A model generated the notes under the pieces. It was not told where the DNA came from, did no database searches, and worked only from the letters and a program-made list of their open reading frames with translations. The translations under genes and the position numbers were made by a program. Positions 50,801-57,734 of a stretch of DNA of 64,000 bases are shown one piece after another (position 1 is the stretch's first letter; every line of letters begins with the position of its first letter). Origin of the DNA: CAVVJA01 sp963801715 (GTDB lineage Bacteria; Actinomycetota; Actinomycetes; Mycobacteriales; Jatrophihabitantaceae); the NCBI GenBank assembly GCA_963801715.1, contig CAWDGB010000011.1, forward strand, positions 1 through 64,000, given 5' to 3'.

Positions 50801-51018
50801 AGATCAATGCCCGGGAAGGGCCGGGGAGCCGCAAGCGCCCTAAGAAGCGGGTCCTAGACGATTCCCGACGGCAGAGAAATCAAGGCGCTTTACCACCGCG
50901 TCGAGAAGGACTCCAACAATTTCGGTCGCGTGTTCGTTCACTTCCGCTGGAAATAAAGCTCACACCGGCAGGTGTCGGTCATCTGGGAGTCAGGCTAGCG
51001 AGGCACCCCGGTTGTCGA

Positions 51019-52025
51019 TCACGCCAGGTCGCTTCGCAGTGGTGTGCCGACCGCGTGTAAATGGCGAAGCACGGTGACGTACGAGGCGGCGAGGCTGGTT
51101 TCGACGTAGGGCAGGTTGAGTTCGGCGCAGTACGCGCGGACCAGCGGCTGGGCATGGCGAAGGTTCGGTCGGGGCATGCTGGGGAACAGGTGGTGCTCGA
51201 TCTGGTAGTTCAATCCACCAAACACGAGGTCGATGACGCGACTGCCGCGCACGTTGCGAGACGTGAGCACCTGACGGCGCAGGTAGTCCAACTCGTTGTC
51301 GGGCGCGAGGGTTGGCATGCCCTTGTGGTTGGGGGCGAACGAGCAACCCATGTACAAGCCGAACACCCCCTGTTGGATAACGACGAACATCAACGCCCGC
51401 GCCGGAGACAGCACTGCCAGCACCAGCACGCTATATCCGATGAAGTGCACCGCGAGCAGGGTGACTTCCGCCGCGCGGAAGCGGTGCCGGTGGGCGGCTA
51501 GAAGCGTTCGTACGCTGGCCACGTGCAGATTCAGCGCTTCTAGCGTGAGCAGCGGGAAGAACAGCCAGGCCTGCTTCCGTGCGAAGGACCGTCCGAAGCT
51601 GCTGGTGCGGGCGAGAACCTGGCGCTGCGTGAATGCCAACACCCCGTCGCCGATGTCCGGGTCAGCGTCCTCCTCGTTCGGATGCACATGATGCCGGGTG
51701 TGCTTGTCCACCCACCAGCCGAAGCTCAAGCCGAGTAGCAGGTCGCCCACCACCAAGCCAAGCAGGTCGCTAGCGCGGCGGCCGGCAAACACCTGCCGAT
51801 GTCCCGCGTCGTGGCCGAGAAACGCGACCTGAGTAAAGGGACACCCAAGACCACTGCAGTGATCGCCTGGTACCAGCTGTCACCGATCACGACGAACAGC
51901 ACCCACCCGGCGACATAGCCGGCCAGCGTGAGCGGAATCTTCGCCCAGTAGTAGCCGCGGCGACGGTCCAGCAGACCCGCCTGTTTGACCCGCCGACTGA
52001 CGACGGCGTAGTCGCTGCCATGCAC
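51019..52025 (-). CDS. Membrane fatty acid desaturase, split by a one-base frameshift
   Basis: A DesA/acyl-lipid desaturase: di-iron enzyme inserting a double bond into membrane acyl chains. The intact reading (about 336 residues) starts at GTG 52025 (HGSDYAVVSRRVKQAGLLDR, then a membrane helix). Near 51845 one base is missing before CCCTTTACTCAG; restoring it gives PFTQVAFLGHDAGHRQVFAGRR, with His box 1 HDAGH. Downstream the second frame is whole: His box 2 HTRHH, membrane helices, PNHKGMP and His box 3 QIEHH in GLNYQIEHHLFPSMPR. As sequenced, it gives two non-functional pieces; a single sequence error would restore it. Confidence 0.75.
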
Positions 52026-52220
52026 GACGGTCGTGGTGATGACGGCGGCCCTTCCGCAACATCACACCAGCCGAGGGTGGCGTCGGCGTGACTGCAGAGC
52101 ATTCCGGGCGGCCGAGCGGCGGCTCAAACGACGTCGCGGCGACGGCAGCGACATGGATCCCGGGCCGGCTGAAGATCCAGCATCACCCAGATTACAGCAC
52201 GACCGATGAGGGCGCGTAGG

Positions 52221-52811
52221 TCACGGACCCGGCGCCCGCGCTGCGCCCGAGGCGGTGTCAATGATGCGCTGCGCGGAGGCCGGGACGGCGACTCCGTCGT
52301 GGAATGCTCGGCGGCGCAGCTCCTCGCCGGCATCATCAAGCGTCCAGCCCTGCGCGATGAGGATGCCCACAGCTTGATTCACTATCGACAGTTGCGCCAC
52401 CGAGTGACGTTCGGCCTCTGGCGGCAGGCGCAGGTGAGTATCTCGGCTGCCGACCCTGCCGTGCTGGGGGCTAAGCCGTTCTAGATCGCTGGCAAGCAGG
52501 TCAAACGCGCCGGGCACGCCGGCGAACAGCGTCACCGTGCTTTCCGGCTCTCCACCTGCGCGATGGGGAGAGCACCACATGGAGCGAACTGGCCACTGCC
52601 GTCGTCTCGGCAGCCGGCCGTAACGCGGTCAGGGTGACTCGGCCCGCCGGGTGGTCCACCGAGAGCGCTCAGCCCGAGGAAGCCGCGAACCGCGACATCC
52701 GCCGAACGGCATCAGATCGTTGAGGCTGGCCCGCAGGTCGACGCCGTCCTCGTCGGCGGTCGCTTCGGCGAGCGCACGCAGGTCCGCGGCCATGGCATCA
52801 GAAATGGCCAT
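52221..52811 (-). pseudogene. Decayed GAF-ANTAR regulator gene
   Basis: Start-like MAISDAMAADLRALAEATADEDGVDLRASLNDLM (52811 down to about 52710), then after frameshifts ALSVDHPAGRVTLTALRPAAET, and in a third frame STVTLFAGVPGAFDLLASDLER and an ANTAR end LSIVNQAVGILIAQGWTLDDAGEELRRRAF. The order matches GAF-ANTAR proteins. The intact paralogue follows at 52962-53687. Confidence 0.65.
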
Positions 52812-52961
52812 GATGAATTCCGGCGACGTCCCGAACGCCGAGTTCGGTTGTACGCGAATCAGGTCACGGCAGATTGTTGCGGCCTGAGCGGAACACCAGA
52901 GTCGGGTCGGGACCCGGATCCATGCGCTTCGGTACGAAGCACCCTACGCGTGGGTGTGAAC

Positions 52962-53687
52962 CTACCGATCACGGTGTCGAGATTGCGCCCGCCGCACCGC
53001 CTCGACCACGATCCGCCGCGCCACCTCGGCAACCTTCAGATGCTCCGTCTGGCTGATCGCGCGCAGCCGATCGAACGCCTCCTCCGCGCTCACACCGGTG
53101 CGGCTCATCACGATCCCCAACGCTTGATCGATAGTCGCCCGGTTCGTCAACGCGTCGTTCAACTGGCCGACCAGCCGCCTGCTGCGCTCCAGCACCAGCG
53201 CGTTGTGCACCGAGGCCGCGGCCGGAGTCGCGAACAGCTGCCCGAGCTCGGCGGCGCGGTCGTCGAACGCATCCTTCGGATGGGCATACACGTTCAGCGC
53301 GCCAACCACGGCATCGGGTAGCAGCAACGGCAGCGACAGCACACTGTGTACCCCCAACCGGCCGATACGTGGGCCGAAGCGTGGCCACGCCGTGGCGCCG
53401 CCCAGGGACCCGCTGCGCACCACCCGGCGCTCGGCAACCGCCGTGATGCACGGCCCCTCGCCCAGGCCGTATTGCACCGCGTCCACCTCCCGCACGAACG
53501 GCGCGCTGGCCACCATGGTGTTCGGCCTATCCGCCTCCAGCACCGTCAGCCCCACCCCGTCCGCACCGGGAATCGCCTGTACCGCAAACCCGGCCACCCG
53601 GGTCAACGTCGCCTCCAACGACTCGTTGCCGGTCAGCAGCCGCGACAGGTTGACCAGACTCACACCTAGATCATCATCAGCATCCAC
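52962..53687 (-). CDS. GAF and ANTAR domain-containing protein
   Basis: A 241-residue signal-responsive RNA-binding antiterminator. GAF at about 10-160: SLVNLSRLLTGNESLEATLTRVAGFAVQAIPGADGVGLTVLE, YGLGEGPCITAVAERRVVRSGSL, GVHSVLSLPLLLPDAVVGALNVYA. ANTAR at about 175-232: LNDALTNRATIDQALGIVMSRTGVSAEEAFDRLRAISQTEHLKVAEVARRIVVE, with the conserved IDQALGIVM helix. It would bind a hairpin pair in nascent RNA. GTG 53687 has GGGGAG upstream; GTG/ATG alternatives up to 53720 exist. Many actinobacteria carry several such proteins. Confidence 0.85.
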   Translation of the reverse strand: MDADDDLGVSLVNLSRLLTGNESLEATLTRVAGFAVQAIPGADGVGLTVLEADRPNTMVASAPFVREVDAVQYGLGEGPCITAVAERRVVRSGSLGGATAWPRFGPRIGRLGVHSVLSLPLLLPDAVVGALNVYAHPKDAFDDRAAELGQLFATPAAASVHNALVLERSRRLVGQLNDALTNRATIDQALGIVMSRTGVSAEEAFDRLRAISQTEHLKVAEVARRIVVEAVRRAQSRHRDR

Positions 53688-53892
53688 GAGTGCTCCCCGG
53701 CCATGGCAACGCGGACACAATATCCACCAACACAGTTCGACGCTGGCGGGGTGTCCGCGACGCGAGACCTTGCGGCCCCGGCGCGGGGCCCTATCCCCAT
53801 TTCTGCGCCGCGGGGTCGGTCGCGGCCTTCCGTCGAGAAGTCGGCGACGCCCGCGCGCGGCGCGACCGGCCGAAATAAGACATCATTCGTTT

Positions 53893-54708
53893 ATGGGCTC
53901 TCGACGCCTGTCGGTGGGGTGCGAGTTCACCTATGAGGCTACGGTGCCGACACCGGCGATCTTCCAGGTGCAGCCCGGACCGTCGTCCGGGTTCACGGTG
54001 ACGTCGGAGGCATGGTCGGAGACGCCGCAGATGCGGTTGCGCGGCTACGCGGATCTGTACGGCAATCCGTGTACCCGGGTGGTGCTGCCGGTGGGCCGGT
54101 CCACGTTCCGCTATGCGGCCGACGTCGTCGTTCCGGACGCCCCGGAAGACGCCGACAACGTCGCGCGCGAGGTCGCACCAGACGATCTGCCGGACGATGC
54201 GCTGATTTACACGCTGCCGAGCCGCTACTGCCTGCCCGATGTGCTGGGCGATGAGGCGTGGCAGCGGTTCGGCACGCATCCGCCTGGGTATCAGCGGGTG
54301 CGGGCGATCTGCGATCACGTCCATTCCCACCTCACTTTCCGCTACGGCAGCTCGACGGCCTGGTCGACGGCCGCCGACGTCAACAGCACCCGGCTGGGGG
54401 TCTGCCGCGACTTCACCCACTTGGCGATCTCGTTCTGCCGGGCCCTGAACATCCCGGCCCGGTACGTGTTCGGGTATCTGCCCGACATGGATGTGCCGGA
54501 AGACCCCGCTCCGATGGACTTCGCCGCCTGGATGGAGGTGTGGCTTGATGATCGCTGGTGGACCTTCGACCCGCGCAACAACGCCCGTCGCAAGGGCCGA
54601 GTGGTAATCGGCCGGGGCCGAGACGCCTCAGACGTGGCGATGGCCACCACGTTCGGCGGTCCCCGGCTGCACAGCATGACCGTCCACGCCGCGGAGGTGC
54701 CGGCATGA
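53893..54708 (+). CDS. Transglutaminase-like protein (first of a pair)
   Basis: A 271-residue protein with a bacterial transglutaminase N-terminal domain (RLSVGCEFTYEATVPTPAIFQVQPG, DLYGNPCTRVVLPVG) and a transglutaminase core. The nucleophile is Cys171 in LGVCRDFTH; Asp226 is in WWTFDPRNN. The intervening His is not visible: the aligned DFHAWFEA-like stretch is DFAAWMEV, so Ala211 sits where His (Ser in some relatives) is expected. This points to altered or no catalysis. End RGRDASDVAMATTFGGPRL is typical. ATG at 53893; CATCAT lies 6 bases upstream, a weak leaderless -10. It overlaps the next gene by ATGA, so the two are made together. Confidence 0.82.
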   Translation: MGSRRLSVGCEFTYEATVPTPAIFQVQPGPSSGFTVTSEAWSETPQMRLRGYADLYGNPCTRVVLPVGRSTFRYAADVVVPDAPEDADNVAREVAPDDLPDDALIYTLPSRYCLPDVLGDEAWQRFGTHPPGYQRVRAICDHVHSHLTFRYGSSTAWSTAADVNSTRLGVCRDFTHLAISFCRALNIPARYVFGYLPDMDVPEDPAPMDFAAWMEVWLDDRWWTFDPRNNARRKGRVVIGRGRDASDVAMATTFGGPRLHSMTVHAAEVPA

Positions 54709-55592
54709 TGCTCGACCAGCAGCTGATTCACGCGCCAGTGCTCGACCATCGCAACGTTGATCTCGACGGCGCCGACCGGGTGACCTACCTGCTTGAGCAG
54801 ACCATCCGCTATGACTATCCCGGGCCGGTGCAGCAACTGCGTCACCGGCTGGTCGTACTGCCGCCCGCCCATCACGGCAATCAGCACGTGCGTGCGCACC
54901 GGGTCGACGTACACGGCGCGGTCGCCCGCCGCGTGACACGACGCGACGCGCGGGGAAACACCGTGGTGCAGATACGCGCCGAGCGGGTGGAGCGCAGCGT
55001 GCAGTTCGAGGTCGGGGTCCTGCTCGAACGCGTCCATGGCGACGGACCGGTGCGGCTGGCCGCAGAGGCCCTCACCGATCCGCGTCTGCTGCGCGCTACC
55101 CGACTCACGGCCGCCGACCCGCGGCTGCGCGAACTGGCAGGGGAGCTGGCACGCGGCGAAGCCAGCCCGCTAGAGCTAGCGGGCCGGATCTGCCAGACGG
55201 TGCACTCGGCCATCACCTACCGGTACGGCGTCACCTCGGTACGGACCACCGCGGCCGACGCGCTGGCAGCCGGGCGCGGCGTATGCCAGGACTCGGCGCA
55301 CATCATGCTCGCGTTATGCCACCTGCTCGCGCTTCCCGCACGCTACGTATCCGGGCACCTGCTAGGCCAAGGCGGCACACACGCCTGGGTCGAGGTGGTG
55401 ATACCTCACGCCGATCACGCCGTCGCGATGCCGTTCGACCCGTGCAACGGCGTCTCGGCGTCCGCCCGCTACCTGACCGTGGCTACCGGCCGCGACTACG
55501 CCGACGTGCCACCCACCTCCGGCACCTACATCGGCCCATCCAGAGGTCGCTTGACCACCAGCCGGCGCCTCGCCGTCCTCGCCGCCGCCTGA
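54705..55592 (+). CDS. Transglutaminase-like protein (second of a pair)
   Basis: A 295-residue protein: N-terminal domain (LLEQTIRYDYPGPVQQLRHRLVVLPP) then a transglutaminase core with Cys194 in GRGVCQDSAHIML, His226 in GGTHAWVEVV and Asp245 in MPFDPCNG, a complete Cys-His-Asp triad. Homologues act as proteases or peptide-modifying enzymes in actinobacteria, sometimes near circularly permuted ATP-grasp genes; no such gene is here. ATG 54705 has GGAGG six bases upstream and overlaps the previous stop. A decayed copy is at 18010-18555. Confidence 0.87.
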   Translation: MMLDQQLIHAPVLDHRNVDLDGADRVTYLLEQTIRYDYPGPVQQLRHRLVVLPPAHHGNQHVRAHRVDVHGAVARRVTRRDARGNTVVQIRAERVERSVQFEVGVLLERVHGDGPVRLAAEALTDPRLLRATRLTAADPRLRELAGELARGEASPLELAGRICQTVHSAITYRYGVTSVRTTAADALAAGRGVCQDSAHIMLALCHLLALPARYVSGHLLGQGGTHAWVEVVIPHADHAVAMPFDPCNGVSASARYLTVATGRDYADVPPTSGTYIGPSRGRLTTSRRLAVLAAA

Positions 55593-55631
55593 GCAAACCC
55601 AGACGAGCTTCGCCGCGCCTGGGAGGAACAT

Positions 55632-55980
55632 CTAGGATGCCGCCTCGGCGACGAGCCGCCGCAACACCTGGGTTGTCTTGGCCTCGCCTGCCGTCGGCTG
55701 CAGTCCTTTGCCCTCGACGAAGGCGATCAGCGCCGCCTGGGCCGCCTCCGCCGCCTGGGCCTCGATGGCGATTGATCGCTCGAGTGTGGACCTAGGGATA
55801 GGTTCGGCGCAGCAGTAAGCACGGGCTGGGAGGTTGCACGCGCGGCTCGCGGGTTGTAGACAGCTGGCGTCCGCGGTTTCCAGGGTTTCGCTGGCACGTA
55901 TGGTCTTGCCGAGGACGAACTCGCCACCGCGAGCTGACCCCGCCCGGCAACGACTACCGGCATTGCTTGCGATCTAGTAA
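55632..55980 (-). pseudogene. Unrecognised coding-like remnant without start
   Basis: A minus frame reads EFVLGKTIRASETLETADAS, then PARAYCCAEPIPRSTLERS, then IAIEAQAAEAAQAALIAFVE and GKGLQPTAGEAKTTQVLRRL, ending VAEAAS at a TAG. The Ala-rich helix and steady codon use look like protein, but no ATG/GTG precedes it. The rest of 55593-56166 holds nothing else that I can see. Confidence 0.3.
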
Positions 55981-56166
55981 CGCAGCAAGGCCAGTTCAAC
56001 TCCTATCGGCCCGAGGTGCATTGCTGTCGAATCTCGGGCGACGGACAAAGACGGCTTGCGCCAATCGAGCGGACTGATACGGACCAGCCATTGAACAGCC
56101 GGGCGAAAACGGCTGGACTCCCGCGGAGCGGCTAGGTCGGGCGACCCGACGTTGGCGGCCGGGCTC

Positions 56167-56259
56167 TCAAGATACCGCGTCAATAGGTGCCGGCTGGGTG
56201 AGGTCGGCGAGCAAGTCCGCCGCGAGGTCGTGACCCGGCGTACTGGGACGCTTCGTCAT
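56167..56259 (-). CDS. 30-aa ORF translationally coupled to parA
   Basis: The ATG overlaps the ParA-like stop (ATGA). It encodes MTKRPSTPGHDLAADLLADL, then TQPAPIDAVS and TGA. parA genes are usually followed by a parB-like partner, so this might be the truncated N-terminus of one; a genuine micro-protein is also possible. Unproven. Confidence 0.4.
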   Translation of the reverse strand: MTKRPSTPGHDLAADLLADLTQPAPIDAVS

Positions 56260-57023
56260 GCCGCGAGCACCTCTCGGTAGGCTGCTAATGCCTCATCGGC
56301 GAGGCTGAAGTATGCGCTCGCTACCGGGCTGCGCGGAGCACGCAGAACCACTGGCCGTTTCGCCAGGGCGGCACTCGCCACCCGCCGCGAGAACGGGATA
56401 CGAGTGGTGAACATCGGCAAATTGGTCTCGGCCAGCGCGCTGGCGACCTCGCGGGCAGCAGCACCCGTACGGTCCCAGTTGGAACAAACCACGCCGAGCA
56501 GCTTCGCCGAGGTGTTCTCGAACTGACGGTGCGTGTTCAGGAACGACACCAGACGCACGACACCTAGCGCGCTACCCGGGTCCGAAGTAAAGACGGTAAC
56601 CACAGAATCGGCGGCCGCGATCGCCGCCAAGGTGAGGTCGCCGGTATCAGCATGAGTGTCGATGACGACGAAATCGTAGGACGCATCAACCGGGCGGAGA
56701 GCACGCCTGATGCTTGTGATCAGGCCACCCTCTCGAGCAAGCGCGACACCGACTCCGTTGAGCGACGCGTGGGCCGGCAGAAGATCGACTCCGCCCGCCA
56801 CCTCACTTCGGATTGCAGAACGAACATCAACCTTATCGTCGGAGAGCACGCCTGCGAGCGAATCCTGATGCCCTGCGATCACACCAAACGCCCGGCCAAG
56901 GCCCTCCTGGGCATCAGCATCAACCGCAAGGGTCCGACCCCTCTGACCTAACACCGCGGCAAGGTTGGCCGCAGTCGCGGTCTTGCCGACGCCACCCTTG
57001 GTGCTACACACCGCCACCCGCAT
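56256..57023 (-). CDS. ParA-like ATPase (MinD/ParA family)
   Basis: A 255-residue P-loop ATPase. The deviant Walker A KGGVGKT is at 9-15 (signature Lys K9), DADAQ follows at strand 2, VVIDTHADTGDLTLAAIAAAD is the Walker A'/B region with the motif D-T-x-A-D, and SNWDRTGAAAREVASALAE is a late helix. GGAGG is seven bases before ATG 57023. The size and the T-x-A-D motif fit orphan ParA-like proteins for plasmid or cargo positioning rather than chromosomal ParA. A 30-aa ORF overlaps its stop; no parB or parS is seen. Confidence 0.85.
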   Translation of the reverse strand: MRVAVCSTKGGVGKTATAANLAAVLGQRGRTLAVDADAQEGLGRAFGVIAGHQDSLAGVLSDDKVDVRSAIRSEVAGGVDLLPAHASLNGVGVALAREGGLITSIRRALRPVDASYDFVVIDTHADTGDLTLAAIAAADSVVTVFTSDPGSALGVVRLVSFLNTHRQFENTSAKLLGVVCSNWDRTGAAAREVASALAETNLPMFTTRIPFSRRVASAALAKRPVVLRAPRSPVASAYFSLADEALAAYREVLAA

Positions 57024-57258
57024 CGCAGCGCCTCCAAAGCGCGAGAACGGCTCCTTAGCGTACGCGGCGCTACCCAGCACAACGCGGCCTATTCAGCCCG
57101 CCAGCGGCAACTGCTTCAGCATCCCGCAGGGGTTCAGAAATCGACCCGGCCCACGTCATGGGACGAATTCGGGCCGAGGCGGAAAGTCACGGCGATCAGC
57201 CTGCCTGCTTGGGGCCGATGAACTGGCTGATCCACTCGGCGCTGATCTGCCAGGACCG

Positions 57259-57651
57259 CTACGCGGACCAGAACTGATCTTCAGTGTGTTCGTCGCCTTG
57301 GTACTCGCAAAACTCGACAGCGAGGTCATCGGCTACCCGCCAGACGTGTACCTCGGGCGATTCCCAGTACCGGCCGTGCCGCTCGGCCGAGACTGTGCAG
57401 AGCACAACAACGCGCTCGCCCTCGGCCAACACTGCGTCGATGTCGATCTTGAAGGTGCGCCCCGACAGCTCCATCGTCCGCACGAAAAAGGCGACGACGT
57501 CATCATGGCCTTTGTAGTCGCCAGACAGCGGGCTGCGTCCCGGCACGTGCCAGACGACTTGCGGATCGAGCATGCGGAGTACCGCAGCGATATCGCCCTG
57601 ACCGAAGGCGTCATAGCCGCGCCGGATCAGGTCGGCGTTGGGATTGGTCAT
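57259..57651 (-). CDS. SnoaL/NTF2-like protein
   Basis: A 130-residue cone-shaped NTF2-fold protein. NADLIRRGYDAFGQGDIAAVLRMLDPQVVWHVPGRSPLSGDYKGHDDVVAFFVRTM is the standard SnoaL opening; FKIDIDAVLAEGERVVVLCTV, YWESPEVHVWRVADDLAVEF and YQGDEHTEDQFW complete it. AAGGGA lies about seven bases before ATG. Such proteins bind small hydrophobic ligands; some are polyketide cyclases. Here the role is unknown. Confidence 0.87.
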   Translation of the reverse strand: MTNPNADLIRRGYDAFGQGDIAAVLRMLDPQVVWHVPGRSPLSGDYKGHDDVVAFFVRTMELSGRTFKIDIDAVLAEGERVVVLCTVSAERHGRYWESPEVHVWRVADDLAVEFCEYQGDEHTEDQFWSA

Positions 57652-57734
57652 GTCCGGTCCCTTCCACGTCGGTGACCGAACTGTGCCCGCCGCGAGGTCG
57701 CGTTCGCGTCAGGGAGGGCACCCCGAAATTTTGG

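Noticed and set aside
53203..53892. Long N-terminal extension of the first transglutaminase gene
   Set aside because: The frame is open, but it overlaps the GAF-ANTAR gene antisense and is not family-like; the ATG at 53893 fits.
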